Below are positions 45,277 to 57,136 of a stretch of DNA of 64,000 bases, piece after piece. The DNA lies in the NCBI GenBank assembly GCA_001600615.1, contig BCKK01000002.1:2944809-3008808 (forward strand), given 5' to 3'. This stretch comes from Dioszegia crocea. Taxonomy: Eukaryota; Basidiomycota; Tremellomycetes; Tremellales; Bulleribasidiaceae. The notes under the pieces are model-generated. The model was given only the letters and a program-made list of their open reading frames with translations, was not told the origin of the DNA and ran no database searches. How positions within the stretch are numbered: position 1 is the stretch's first letter; each line of letters begins with the position of its first letter. Both the position numbers and the translations under genes were made by a program.

Positions 45277-46996
45277 ATGCCATCAATTGAAATACCAGCC
45301 GAGGTGTGGTAAGTAACCTTCATTTTCAATTGCGAAGAGGTACTGCCGAGCTGACTTTCAGGGCCTCCATCAGCGCCTTCATCGCTCAGCCGAAGGGGCA
45401 TATTGTCCTCAGTCAGGTTTCGCAAACATCCCGCGCAGCATATAGCGACAAGCAATGGCAGCTCATTTGCCGCTCTGTCGGCCTTGGAATGGGCATGCTG
45501 GAGAAGACACACACGACGTGGAAGAGGGTGTTGTTAGATGCGATTATGCACCGGCCTAGGTGTAGGATACCGCAGTGCTATCAGTATGGCGCGCCTCGTA
45601 AGTCTGGTGCATTGGACATCTGTAGGGCCGAGCTGACTCTGCTAGCTATGGATGTCGTCGGTGATCTTCTGCCTGACGCCGAGGCTGTCCTTCAACATTG
45701 CGAGTATTTCAAAAGCAGAGAGGCGGCCAAGCCTGCATTTCCGTGTACCTGTGGCCATCATCACGGTCCGGAGCCGCCGGCCGAGGAAGGCGATGTGGAT
45801 GATGGCTCGGAAGGCGAGAGTGTGGAAGGTGACGATAGTGAGGAAGAGGACGAGCATGACGAGGACGATGACGAGGAAGAAGGGGATGACAATGAGGAGG
45901 ACTGGGAAGACACCGTCGATGACCCCAATGCCCACCTCCACGCCCCTGATCCCGCCGCCATGATGACACATCTTCTCAGTATGATGGGTATCGCAGCGCC
46001 TGATCTCACCCACGATGTATCGAACCCCTTCCCCATCCCCGGTTTCCCAAATTTTACACCCATGCACCCCGGCGGTGAATTCGCTACTGTGCCACCCCTC
46101 TTCCCGGGCCCACCTCCGCCGCCAGCTGGTCCGTCAGCCTCACGACCGAAACGAAGCAAGGCAGCCGCCGCTGAGCCTGAAACTCCACCAATCAAGGCGC
46201 ACCTCCTCCCCCTCAGTTGGAAGAACAGGGAGCACGTCCCTAGTCATCCGACTATACATCCCTTCCTTGGCGAATTCGGCTGTATCCAGTTCCAACGATT
46301 CATAATTGGCGAGACCTGTCTCAATCCTTTTGCACTTCTCCCTACTATTGGTGCCAAGACTCCTGTCGGTATCGACTGGGACAGCCAGGATGAGACGGGC
46401 GTAGACTGGAGAGAGCGGAATGTGGTCAAGGTGAAGGATCACCCTTTACTTGCGCGGGCTTTTGCGTGAGTTTTTTGTTCCCCTCGATGCAGATTAGTCG
46501 ACTGACTCTTACAGCACCAATCCACCTGTTTGTTTGATTGGACCGAGTTGAGTGATGGGCAAGGCTGACGCGATAGACTGCTGAGCTCAGCTTCGACGTC
46601 GACGGTATTATCTTCTCAGTCATCAACAGGTATGACTCAGTCGACACTATGACACCCTCAGCCGCAGCTGACACACACATCAGGGACGGCGTGACTATCA
46701 AAGACGTCATACACAACTTCGAACGAATCTTCTCGAAACCGCTCTCAACCAAAGATAAGGAAGTGCTGTGCGGATCTGAACCGCCACACGTCTGTCACCT
46801 GAACGACTACAAGACTCGCTTAGAGTATATACTGCGCGATTTCCCGGTCTCTGCGGAGGGGTAAGTCTCCACTGCTGAGATGCAGTGTTTGAGCGTATGG
46901 CTGACGATATATAGCGAGCAAGAAATCAAAGAATGTTGGCTCAGGACAAGTGTCCACATTAAGGACGGAGCGGTTAGTGTTGCGGTGCACCCTTAA
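45277..46996 (+). CDS. F-box-like protein with C-terminal DUF6699-like domain (paralog A)
   Basis: Function unknown. Seven exons: 45277-45308, 45362-45597, 45646-46465, 46515-46527, 46577-46629, 46684-46860, 46915-46996; 470 residues. The N-terminus MPSIEIPAEVWASISAFI...LSQVSQTSR...QWQLICRSVG has the spacing of an F-box, which would link it to SCF ligases; this is a pattern match only. An acidic tract (about 45790-45920) and a Pro-rich linker follow. The C-terminal part (IHPFL, HPLLARAFATNPP, INRDGVTIKDVIHNF, YKTRLEYILRDF, ECW) resembles DUF6699, a domain expanded in basidiomycetes. Exon 4 is a 13-nt microexon. Paralog B follows 304 bp downstream with the same exon plan. Confidence 0.82.
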
Positions 46997-47300
46997 GGTA
47001 ACACTTGGATCTGATACATGGGTCGGCTGTGACGTCCGGCATGCACGCAAATCGGACTTGAGGTGGTTTGATGTGTCGACTAACGTGTTTCAGATTACCC
47101 CACTTGTGTGTCTAGGAGGAAAGGGGTTGTGTGTTTCAGAAAGGAGGGGTGGTTGGAATAAGAGGAGCTTATTGTTGGCTGGAAACCCTCCTTTGGTTTT
47201 CATCATTGTTACTCCCTCAACATCATATCCTATACATCCACTCTTCTTTCCATCCCGTCTTTTCTGACTTCACCCCCTCTAGTTTTATCCTCCTCAAAAC
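46997..47300 (+). other. Spacer between paralogs A and B
   Basis: 304 bp, the 3' UTR of A and promoter of B, CT-rich close to the B start codon. No gene seen. Confidence 0.45.
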
Positions 47301-49156
47301 ATGCCAAGCTCCGTCATCCCTACAGATGTCTGGTAAGTGCTGATCGCGTTTCCTCCGTACTCAGGACTGATCACACAGGTGCATCATCAGAGAAAACATC
47401 CACAAGCCGACTCTCCACATCACCCTAAGCCAAGTCTGTCAGACCTCGCGCGCAATCTACGAAGGCGAGCAGAAATGGCAGCAGCTCTGCCGAGCCATTG
47501 GTGTCGGACGGGCGATAGGCGAGAAGAATGAGAGTTGGAAAAAGGTGTTTGTCGAGGTTGTGGCGCATAGGAAAGGGTGCAAGGTGCCTGCTTGTTATCA
47601 GTATGGGGTTCCCCGTAAGTCACCGTATTCAGATGATCTCATTTCCGATGAAAAGTCCCAAACCCCGGGCTAATATGTCACAGCTATAGACGTCGTCGGA
47701 GACCTGCTTCCTTCTCCCCAGGCGGTACTCGAGCATGCCGCCTACTTCACCAAGAACGCGCCGACAGACTGCGTGTGTCCCCATGCGTTCCCAGGCAACG
47801 GGATATTCAGCGGGAACGATGGCGGTGTCGATACTGGCTATGAAGGCATCATGAATACGGACCACGATGACGATGACGACGATAGCGAGGGTGAGGGCGA
47901 AGCCGATGCCAATCCAACTCCGACAGGTCCTACCAATCCTGGTAATACACCCCATGGTCCCCACGTGCCCGCGGGCCCAGGTCTAGGTCTCGGCGGAACC
48001 GCCAGCCTGGGCCTGAACGGACTCAACATCGACCCAAACGCACTCATGGCGAGCTTTTTCACCTTGATGGGACTTGCCCCACCCCCTGCTGGTGCCTTCA
48101 ACCCTGTCCCCGTCGCTGGTCTTCCAGCTGGCTCAGCCTTCCTCTTCCCTACGGTCTTGTCGCTCAACGGCGGCCTTCCAGTCGGCGCGGGGGTCAGTAC
48201 CGGCCCTGCCGTCCCTGCTGTCGACCCTAGTACTGCCGATCCGGACGTCCCCGCCCTCCCCACCCCTCCCTCTCCTCCGCCTATCGTGCCCCGCCTCCTC
48301 CCTCTCAGCTTGAAGAACCGCGAAAAGGTCCCTGCCGGTCCCCAGCTCCACCCATTCCTCGTCGATACCGGTTCGGTCCAGTTCGAGCGCTTCTTGGCTG
48401 GGAAAACGACTGCCAATCAGCATCCCCTTTTGACTGGCCGGGATGGACATACGCCGGTGGGCATAGACTGGGACGAGGATGGACCTGGGGGAGATTGGGA
48501 GAGTAGGGCTTTGGTGGATGTTGGAGATCATCTGTTGTTGCAGCGAGCATTTGCGTGAGTTGTCAGATCCACTTTCTGGATATGCGACGCCAATAGCTGA
48601 CCACTCAGTACCAATCCACCTGTAGGTTTTCGATAAGTCAGCTTTCGGATCAGAGGTTCAGACTAAGTGTTACAGGTGTCAGAGTTGCACTTCAAGATTG
48701 AGCATTTCTCATTCAGAGTCATCAACAAGTGAGTCTACCGTCTTCGTAGTCTATGAGTAAGACTTCAAAACAGTCACTGATCAACTTAGAGACGGCGTAA
48801 CGATTAAAGATGTCATCCACAACATGAGCCGTTACCTCGACAAGCCCTTATCCATGGCCGATCGGGGGCTCTTATGCCCAGAGGAGGGATCTCCGGAGCA
48901 CGTCTGTGACTTGGCAAAATACAAGACTCGACTTGATTATCTATACCGCCACTGCAGGCAGCCCGGTCTGGACTCTTTGTGAGTTTAGACAAGTCTTTCC
49001 GTTATGGATCAATTCAAAATGAATGCACCCGCTGATACCTCTAGGGCTGGACTGGGATTCCTAGCACAACTCGCTCCTGTTAAGGTTACCGAGATATGGC
49101 TCCGAGGTATCCTGAGGTTCAAGGATGGACAGGCGATTTGCGTGATGTGTCCTTAG
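47301..49156 (+). CDS. F-box-like protein with C-terminal DUF6699-like domain (paralog B)
   Basis: Tandem duplicate of paralog A. Seven exons: 47301-47332, 47379-47614, 47684-48554, 48609-48621, 48676-48728, 48790-48978, 49045-49156; 501 residues. Exons 1, 2, 4 and 5 have exactly the same lengths as in A (32, 236, 13, 53 nt). N-terminus MPSSVIPTDVW...LSQVCQTSRAIYEGEQKWQQLCRAIGVG is F-box-like; CKVPACYQYGVPPIDVVGDL is shared with A. The middle differs: a short Asp-rich run and a Gly/Pro/Ala/Leu-rich linker replace the long acidic tract. The C-terminal domain keeps LHPFL, LLQRAFATNPP, INKDGVTIKDVIHNM, HVCDLAKYKTRLDYLYRH and a final W-L-R strand. Low-complexity linkers diverge fast while both ends are kept, which suggests both copies work. 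Confidence 0.82.
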
Positions 49157-49547
49157 GCCTAGGCATTTCTGGGGAGGTATTGGGATAGACAGGTGATGGT
49201 GGAGACGAGTCGACAAGCGCCGGGTTGGAGCAGGGATCAATCAGAGAGACCAGATCAAATTGTTCATAGTATCTATTTCAGGAGTGAATCGACTACACAT
49301 CATGCGTCCTACTGTGCTCGCGCTTGGGCGCCAGATGCCCACTTGGGCGTCTTGGCTGGCTGTTTCAGCCCGACGAGGAATGCGTTTCACGTCTGCTGGG
49401 CTATTGATGTACCACGTGTCCTCCACTTCGGTCCGGCCGCTCTTCGGTCCGCTGCCTAGTCCCTCTTCTTGCTTCCGGCCTTTCATAGCATACTCCAACT
49501 CTCATCAGCTGATTCCTAATCTATGCTGGCATAGGCATCAGCGAGCC
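49157..49547 (+). other. Intergenic region before the wax-synthase-like gene
   Basis: 391 bp without a gene I can support; an open frame with upstream ATGs exists but lacks coding features. Confidence 0.4.
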
Positions 49548-51096
49548 ATGATCAAACTCTCAGACCTGTTATCCATACCCAACCCCCCCTGGTCCTCCAA
49601 CTTCTCCCTTCAAACCTACCTCCCAGCCCGACAACCACTCTCTGACCGCTGGCCCATTCTGGTTCTGGGTCTATTAGCAATCTACACCATCTCGTACCTC
49701 GTTCACATTCCCCCTCCACCTGAATCCAAGCGGCAAGATGAGAAGCATCCTACGGCGCAATTAGCCTGTTATGCGCTTTTACCGCTTGCGGTTTGTGCTC
49801 CTGTCTGGTTTTGGCTCACTGTTGATTTGTCGGGTGGTAAGTTGGATTACTGTTCAAGAATGACCAGATTGGCTGATGAGCAGAAACGACGGAATGGGCT
49901 GCTGTGAGTCCTACCACTGTAATGACTGGGCTGAGCTGATGCGATACAGCGAGGCAATGTGATTCTGATGGTGGTAGGTTCAGTCGAGGGAACCTGTGCC
50001 ACTACACTCACTGACCACTCCAGGCATCATCATCTATCCGCTGGACATTCTCTTCCACTCGGCCGTCATACCACCCCCTCTCCCATCCGCCCTTCTTCGC
50101 CTCTATCCGCCAAACCACCGCCTTCAAAGCACTCAATCTCCCTCTGATGGAGTACCGCCTCCATGGTCTAACCCAGTACTCTGCCCCCTATCCCCCTTCG
50201 TCCCGCCGATATCTCCCTACCACACTCAACCACCTCTCCCACTTCGTACTCCGCCTGTTACTCTTCGACTCCCTCACTTTGCTCATCAGCGTACTGGACC
50301 CGCGTAACCTGGGCGCTATGCACCCACAAGTCACTCCTGGGCATTGGGACACTGGGATGAGGACTATGTCCTTCAAGACTGGGATACCTCGATCTATTGT
50401 GCCACTGGCGGTTACACTCGTGTCGACAGCGATGATCTATGCGGGCGTTGCGGTTGGATGGGATCAACACGCCTTCATGGCTGTTGGAAGTGGGCTGTGG
50501 GCGCCGGAAGAATGGCCAAGGGTAATGGATGCGCCTTGGAAAAGTCAGAGTCTGAATGAGCTATGGGGCAAGCGGTATCATACTGTGAGTTGCGAAAGTG
50601 GCTGGACCGCGAATGGGGAAGCTGACAATGGCAGTATCTCAGAGTATGTGACTCGTTGCATTATACCCTGCAGAACTGACCCCTGTAGAACCTCTTCCGC
50701 ACCTACACTCTCCCCCTCGCATTCCTGCCTCGAGCATTCCACATCCCGCGCATCTTTCTCGGTTCAGCAATACACCATTCGCTCCTCCTCTACCCCTACA
50801 CCGGCACCTTCTCCCTGCGCGCAAATCTCACACAGTACATGCTGCTCGCCCTCGGCTGCTCGCTTGAGCGCGTATACTATAAGGCGACAGGGCGGAAAGT
50901 CGGTGGCCCGCTCGGCCGGGTGTGGACGTGGACGATATTCCTGTGGAGCTGTTATTATGGGACGAGGGCATGGTACGAGGTCGGATGGCCCCAGAGATTT
51001 CGATGTGAACTGGAGGCGGTCAGTCCAGTGTTGATGATCTTGAAGGCGGCGGGCGTGGATGTGAGAGGGGCCGCGAAGGTCGCATGGGGAGAATGA
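49548..51096 (+). CDS. Wax-synthase/MBOAT-like membrane O-acyltransferase
   Basis: Predicted integral-membrane acyltransferase of the fungal wax-synthase-domain type; substrate unknown. Six exons: 49548-49836, 49884-49903, 49950-49973, 50024-50584, 50635-50643, 50689-51096; 436 residues. Hydrophobic segments include WPILVLGLLAIYTISYLV, LACYALLPLAVCAPVWFWL, VLRLLLFDSLTLLISVL and IVPLAVTLVSTAMIYAGVAV. The family core is SLNELWGKRYHT-YLR-NLFRTY, a match to the W-x-x-R-[WY]-H motif, followed by LPLAFLPRAF. Exons 2, 3 and 5 are microexons of 20, 24 and 9 nt; the 9-nt one encodes YLR inside the core motif and is required for the family sequence. ATG 49548 starts just before the first membrane region. 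Confidence 0.85.
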
Positions 51097-51826
51097 CCTG
51101 AAGCAGCCCAATAGCAATTGGAATTATAATCAGAAACATGCATTCGGACTTTATTGTGTCGTCTGCAGAGATCAATCTATACAACATTGCATAGATACAG
51201 ACCGACCGATAGATCCCTTCCAACTCGATTTGGTTGTGCGCCCTAAGCGAAGCTCCCCGTCCGTATGAATACCGGCTTGAGGGGGCATTATAACAGGCTT
51301 TTCTTATCTCTATCTCCTCCGACGCCATTAAGACGCCCCGCTTAAGTGATTGAACGAGCGACATTTGGTATAGTCAGAGTACATGTGTAAGGAAAAAGAG
51401 AAGAATTGCGAACGGGGCTGGATTTATATAGCGAGAGGGGGCGGTGAGGAATGTTGACACGTCATAGGCCATGTTTGTGATAAGGGCCCACCTAGCCCCA
51501 ATGGTGAAGTTTCGCCACTCTCAATCTCGGCGTTTCGGCGATATCCTCCACTTGCAAGCTACCGGCGTATTTTCAGTGCCACCCGAATTGATCTATATCG
51601 ATACCCGACTTACTAACCCCCTCGACAAACATCCCTGTAAGCTATACAGTACTACTGCGTGCATACAAACAAGGACTACGCTGATCTAGCTTTCCCCTCC
51701 CGTTTCAATCAATCTTCTACGCCTATTACCATCCCTACCGAAACTCTGCCAAATTTTCGAACTCCACCCATCTTCCATCGCAAATCACCTCTACCTTTCT
51801 TCTACTTCGCTGCACAGATCTACACA
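51097..51826 (+). other. Intergenic region upstream of RPL36
   Basis: 730 bp without a supported gene. Contains TTTATATAG near 51422-51430 and a CT-rich leader just before RPL36. Confidence 0.4.
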
Positions 51827-52509
51827 ATGGCGGACGTCGAAATGTCATCTGGCAAGGCCCCCCGGTCTAGTGAGTTTGGAGGATCAGCTGGAGGTTGTTA
51901 AGGGAGCATGGTTGGAGGTATAGGGATAGGAGGATGGTACGGGAGCGGGGACTCTCTCGAGATGGGAGCTGTTGGCATTTGCGGACGAGGAGTGGAGCGA
52001 CTAGATGAGAGGGGAAGAAGAGGGAGATGGGGATCGAGCTGGCGGCAGGGCGAAGCTATCGTCGAGGGACGATGTGTACCTCATTCGATTCATACTGATA
52101 CACCTAGACCTCCGATTCGGCCTCAACCGAGGACGACCTTCCACCGTTATCCCCAAGGTCGTTAAGCCCTCCCACAAGAAGGGTGTCAAGACGTGAGTTG
52201 CTTCATATCTGCCAACGTCACGCCGCAGCTGACATCACCAGCGACAAAAAGACCTTCATCAAGTCGGTCATCCGAGAGGTTGCCGGTTTCTCCCCATACG
52301 AGAAGCGAGTGATGGAGCTGTTGAGGAACTCCAAGGACAAGAAGGCGAGGAAGCTCACCAAGAAGAGGGTGAGTTTGGGTTTACGGAAATTTTTGCGAGT
52401 CAGGAGGAAAATGCTAATGTTTCAGCTCGGTACCCTCCTCCGCTCCAAGCGGAAGATTGAGGAGCTCTCACAGGTCATCCAGGAGCAGCGTCGTCAAGCC
52501 GGCCACTAG
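51827..52509 (+). CDS. RPL36: 60S ribosomal protein eL36
   Basis: Large-subunit ribosomal protein. Four exons: 51827-51869, 52108-52192, 52242-52368, 52426-52509; 112 residues. After a short N-terminus ([14 protein letters not shown]) comes [17 protein letters not shown], then [40 protein letters not shown] and [20 protein letters not shown], all typical of eL36. The first intron (51870-52107, 238 nt) is long compared with other introns here, a common trait of ribosomal protein genes. Confidence 0.96.
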
Positions 52510-52838
52510 GCCTTTTGGGCTTCGTACCATTGGTTGGGATGCATGGCGTGAGGAATATCAGAAGGCGCCGGGACGTGGTCGAGGATGTGGTCGAGCAATT
52601 TGAGACGGAGACGGTGAACGGACGGCCCAGTTCACCGTCAACGGAGACTGGCTTGATCCAGCATCAATTACTGACGTTCCGTCACAGCCCATCGTCAAAT
52701 TCGGTCTCAAGTTGGAATTGCAGCTGAAACTCAACACCCCCAATCTGGCTGGGAGGATCCAAATATGGGGGACATTAGGAATCGGATTGTGCAACGCAAA
52801 TATGGCGGAAGCTGCTCTGGTGCTCTATGCTGTCTACC
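52510..52838. other. Convergent intergenic region
   Basis: 329 bp between converging stops; 3' UTR sequence, nothing else recognised. Confidence 0.4.
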
Positions 52839-53498
52839 CTACGATCTCATCCAGACATCCTCCCTTCTCCGCGTATTTTCCGCCCTGGCAGCCATGGCCA
52901 CCTCCCCGCTCGCATCGCTCTTCTCATCTGCTGCTCCATCATGCCCCTCTGCAGCTCTTTGCCTCATGTTGTCAAAGTATCCCCCTCTGAACCAATTCCC
53001 ACGATGTCTCCAGCCAAACTAAGGGATCAGCCCTGTGCTCCGTGGAGATCTAAGAGACACACCTTGCCAACAGCCGTGAGAACTCCGATGCCCATACCGC
53101 CCAGTAATCCGGGTGCGGCGAAGAAGGCCAATCCGCTTCCTAGCGTGCCCAGAATCGATCCTCCAAGCAACGCAACCACCGCACCTACAGCGGCGTACTT
53201 CGCATAGCGTACCAGACGGCGAATAGCGTATCGGAGAACGTATCTAAGGCGTCAGCGTGTATCACTTGCATCGGGACCCTCTTTATGGAAGTTTTGCCGA
53301 CACAATCTGCCTCTGTTCCCAAAAAGGAGCGTACCTTGTAGTGTTGAGGAAAGAACGGGTAGCCAAAGAGTTCGGAGCGACGCCAGCGGCGGAACCCAGA
53401 GCGAGGTAGGAGAGGTTCACTTTCGCCCTCTGTAGCTTGCTCGAGCTTGCTGATGCGGCAGGCGGGTCTGATGCTGTTGCTGTTGCTGTCGCGGACAT
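52839..53498 (-). CDS. Small membrane protein of unknown function
   Basis: Three exons (minus): 53498-53335, 53243-53063, 53018-52839; 174 residues, frame closes. The N-terminus is Ala/Ser/Thr-rich (MSATATATASDPPAAS), then an amphipathic basic part, YVLRYAIRRLVRYAKYA, leading into Gly/Ala-rich hydrophobic stretches (AVVALLGGSILGTLG, GLAFFAAPGLLGGMGIGVL). The C-terminus is charged and hydrophilic (HRGNWFRGG, AENTRRREDVWMRS). The Gly-rich hydrophobic core suggests a membrane hairpin, perhaps on mitochondria, ER or lipid droplets; I cannot assign a family. An upstream in-frame ATG at 53639 exists, but 53498 has the better context and keeps the divergent promoter free. Confidence 0.7.
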
Positions 53499-53690
53499 TG
53501 TGTTGGCTCTTACTGCCGTCTTGACTAGGTAAACAATCAAGGAGATGGCCAAAAAGTCGGGCAAAGGTGCACACAGCGATGACGTACATGAACAAGGGGA
53601 AACTTTTGGCTGGCAGGCAGCTTGGCCGGCTGGACGCATCAGCCATCTATCTTCGCGTCTTGCATCTACTCATCAACAACTCCAACCGCC
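53499..53690. promoter_or_regulatory. Short divergent promoter
   Basis: 192 bp shared by the small membrane protein (-) and the mitochondrial K+/H+ exchange-related gene (+); a link in expression is possible. Confidence 0.5.
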
Positions 53691-55089
53691 ATGCCGCCCA
53701 GAGCTCCCTCTACCCAATTCCGGATATTTGCGCTCCCCCTCGTCCGTCTGCCCCGGCCAGCCTCAAAGCCTGCGCTAGATCCCGCAAAGCTTCCAAACCC
53801 CTTACTCCTCTTCCACGTTTCTCAACCCCCACCGCCTGTTCCATCCCCTATCGACGTTCATGATCCATCTACGGCGGTCCAGTCGGCTCCGGCACAATCG
53901 ACACCATTGTATCAGCGCGCGCTGAATAAGGCCACTGAGCAGTGGTTGAAATTAGGCGATAAGCCCAAGGATGGGTGGATGTACTGGTTCTACGCGAAAG
54001 GGGAAGGGTTGATGGATAAGATTGAGTATGAGGAGTGGGCGTTGAAGTCGGTACAGGAGGGTCTGGGCGTGAGGATTGCTAAAGAGGGAGAAGTTCAGGA
54101 GAGGAAAGAGGTGAGTTGGTGTGTAGACAGTGTTCAAGGACGTGGTGATTGGATCGCATCTTGCTTCTGACTTACGGAACCGGTCGATTGGGAATCAAGG
54201 GATACCTGCGTTAGAAGTACCCCTTCCTACCTCTACGAATCATGTCCTACAATGAGACGTCTCCTTCGCAGCCTCAAGAGATGGCCGCCCAATTGCTGAC
54301 TCGCAGATCCCACTACTATACCCCGCTTTGAAAGACCAACCCCTTCCTCCTTTAATACCCAAACTTCACCGCCTCCTCATGCACCGCATCCCTTATCACA
54401 AGAAGATGATGACTAGGAGTCTAATCTTGTAAGCTGTCTCAGACCCTTGACTATATCCATCGGCTGACAGCGAAAGCACCCCCTTCACATTCCCATTCGC
54501 CATCATCCCCGTCTTGCCTAATTTCCCCATGTTTTACGTCCTTTGGCGCGCATACTCGCACTACAAAGCCTACAAGGGCGCTACATACCTCGAGCAATTA
54601 TTGAAGCTGGGCTTGATTGTTGAAACGCCCAGTAAAGACCTTGATGCGATTTACGCGGCCGTCAAACCAGGATCGGGAGCATCGGGCAAGGCGATAAAGG
54701 GAGAAGAGAATCATGCGCCTGATGAGACTTCGTCAGAGGGTATAAGGGCTGGTGAGGCGTTGACTGAGGCGTCAAAGGTGGTTGAGAAGGCCGGATCAGA
54801 GGGGGAATTACCGGCTCAGGCAAAGGGTGAAGCCAAGACCGCCCCGGATGGGACGGCTACTCCTTCCTCGATGGTCTTCAACGCTTCATCATCATCATCA
54901 TCTACTATAAAATCGTCATCCCCTACTTCGACACACAGCGCTGGGCTGCTCCTGACCCTGGATCAAGTACCCAAGATTGCCGATGTCTTCGGACTGCGGC
55001 AGACGGAGATTATGGATGTGAATCGGGCGGTGGAGCAGGCGGAGAAGAGGGCTCAAGCGGCGGCGTCAGCACCAGCGGACCAGAAGTAG
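53691..55089 (+). CDS. Mitochondrial K+/H+ exchange-related protein (Mit_KHE1 family)
   Basis: Inner-membrane protein linked to mitochondrial K+/H+ homeostasis in yeast. Three exons: 53691-54110, 54307-54428, 54477-55089; 384 residues. Family features: a basic, Pro-rich N-terminus, KATEQWLKLGDKPKDGWMYW-FYAKGEGLMDKIEYEEWALK, IPLLYPALKDQPLPPLIPKL, and HRIPYHKKMMTRSLIF next to the hydrophobic TPFTFPFAIIPVLPNFPMFY, then VLWRAYSHYKAYKGA-YLEQLLK. The Ser-rich C-terminal third is low complexity. The third exon uses an AAAG acceptor just downstream of CTGACAG. The start gives an Arg-rich presequence-like N-terminus (MPPRAPSTQFRIFALPLVRL). Confidence 0.88.
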
Positions 55090-55326
55090 AGGCATTAGAG
55101 ATGAAGAGCGACGTCGGTTCTACGGCCGATGGGTCTGGGTTCGGGCAGGAGATGACGTGCTAAGGGCCTGATCTCGTCCTTTCATCCACTCACCGACAAT
55201 CTGATTGTGGTCATGACTTGTGTGTGACCCCTCCCCATCCCGGCGGCTTCTAATAATGGGCAGACCCTCCTTTAAGTCCGGTAATTGGGTCCCTTTCACT
55301 GAACACCAAAACAGTTATGGGTTAGC

Positions 55327-55334
55327 TATATATA
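55327..55334 (+). promoter_or_regulatory. TATA-like element of MFS copy 1
   Basis: TATATATA about 45 bp before the start codon; position fits a TATA box for a short leader. Confidence 0.45.
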
Positions 55335-55377
55335 CAGCTCGCTTCCTGACTGGACACCTCCCGAGCGACAAGACACA

Positions 55378-57136
55378 ATGACGGACTTGTCAACCTCCAC
55401 TATTCTTGCCCCGACCCCGCCGACGACCGAAAGCGATACACCCTCGAGCAAATCAATCACAAAATCCGATCTTGCCCTCCCCTCCCTTCCGGTCACAATT
55501 CTCAACTACCGCTCGAGCTCCCCCACTGCACTCCCCTCCCTGCCCCCTCTCATATCGCCTGCCCCACTCCGCACCACACCACCTCTCAGCCAGCGTAAGA
55601 AGTGGTCTCTCCTCGCGTTATTCTCCATCGGAGTTATCGTCGACTCATGGGGTTACGCCGCCTTCTTCGTCTTCACCTCGCCGATCGCACAAGATCTTTC
55701 GATCCGGTTCGAGCAGCAGACCTGGGTCATCAACTCATATGCAGTCACGTTCTCCGCCTTCCTCCTTGCGTGGGGTCGAGTGGCAGACGTCTATGCAGCC
55801 AAACCCGTCTCTTCTTACACCTTCATCACGCTCGGTATCCTCAGCCTCGTCAACTCCTTCGTCCCTGAGAAGATCTCATTCTTTGTCATAAGGGCCCTGT
55901 CAGGCATAGCTGGGGCTGCCCTTATCCCCGCGGCGTACAGACTCATCGTCCTGGTCTTCGAGCCACATGAGCTCAAGAAGGCATTCGCGACTTATGGTCT
56001 GGCGGCGGCGTCGGCGAATGCGTCAGGACTGTTAATCTCTGGCGTGTTCCAGAGCATACCTGGTACGGGGCAGATGGCGGGATGGAGGTGGTTTCTTCGG
56101 CTTTTGGCCGCTCTCATGGTGAGTACCTTTCGCTTCCCTCACATACCACACTCGACTTCACACCTTTTCCAGCTTAGTCTAAGGCTGACCAGAACTCTAG
56201 CTTCCTCTAGCAATCGGCTCTCTATACTGGATCCCTTCACCTCCTCCTCGCTCAACTCCCGTCCCGGACAAATGGAAGCGACTCGACCTTGTCGGCTCGA
56301 CCTCAATGTTCCTCTCGATCCTCCTCCTCATCCTCGGACTTACGCTTGGAGCGTCGGACGGCTGGGCGACCCCACAATTCCTCGTCCCCTTCCTTCTCTC
56401 CTTCACTTTCCTCGCTTTCTTCTTCTACTGGGAGAAACGCGTTCCGGCCGACTACGCCATTCTCCCTCCGTCCGTCTGGTCCATCCCCAACTACACAATA
56501 TTCAACATCCTAGGATTGTACCCTTACTGCTGGTGGTCCGTCATCTTCATATCATTGATCGAATACTTTGTTCGGATCAACGGGGACAGCGCCATCATCG
56601 CCGCTGTCCGGATGCTCCCCATCTCCATCGCAGCCACAGCCCTCACCATCCTTTTCGTCATCTACCCTGATCTCCTCGTGCGACCTCGCTGGCCCATGAC
56701 GATCGGCATGGTCGGCAGTATTGTCGCCTACGTCCTCCTCATCCTATCCAACGGTGGTGCGGGCATCGATTACTGGAAATTCATCATGCCAGGCTGCGCC
56801 CTCGGTTCGGCATCAGTAATGATTGTACTCCTAACAATCAACGTCGGTATCATGACTTCCGTTCCGCCCGAAATGGCCGGTGTAGCCGGGGCCGTCCTTC
56901 AAGTGGCGCTGCAGGTCGGTTCGGTGGTGGGGATCAGTATCCAGGCGGGGTTGTTCACGGTGCAAGATGGAGGTTTGGGCAATTGGGCCAATGTCAGGGC
57001 GGGCTATATCTTCGTCTTGGGCCTAGGGACGATGTGGCTAGTGGCGTTCTGGGTCTGCTATAAGCCAGGTAAGGGAACGATTCAGGTTGACGATACGGAA
57101 AAGGGTGGAGAAGAGGTGGGCAGAGTTGAGAGATGA
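55378..57136 (+). CDS. MFS transporter, DHA2/Atr1-Amf1-like (copy 1)
   Basis: Proton-coupled membrane transporter; the closest group I can name is the fungal DHA2 branch with Atr1 (boron/drug export) and Amf1 (ammonium). Two exons: 55378-56118 and 56201-57136; 558 residues with about 14 membrane helices. After a Ser/Thr/Pro-rich N-terminus come QRKKWSLLALFSIGVIVDSW, QTWVINSYAVTFSAFLLAWG-RVAD (motif A region), FVIRALSGIAGAALIPAAYR, then LDLVGSTSMFLSILLLILGL, and NVGIMTSVPPEMAGVAGAVL (motif C-like). The single intron lies after RLLAALM, the same place as in the two paralogs downstream. Tandem triplet suggests recent local duplication; substrate unknown. Confidence 0.9.

Noticed and set aside
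53499..53639. Upstream in-frame start of the small membrane protein
   Set aside because: It would use up most of the divergent promoter, and the sequence has no continuing coding character.
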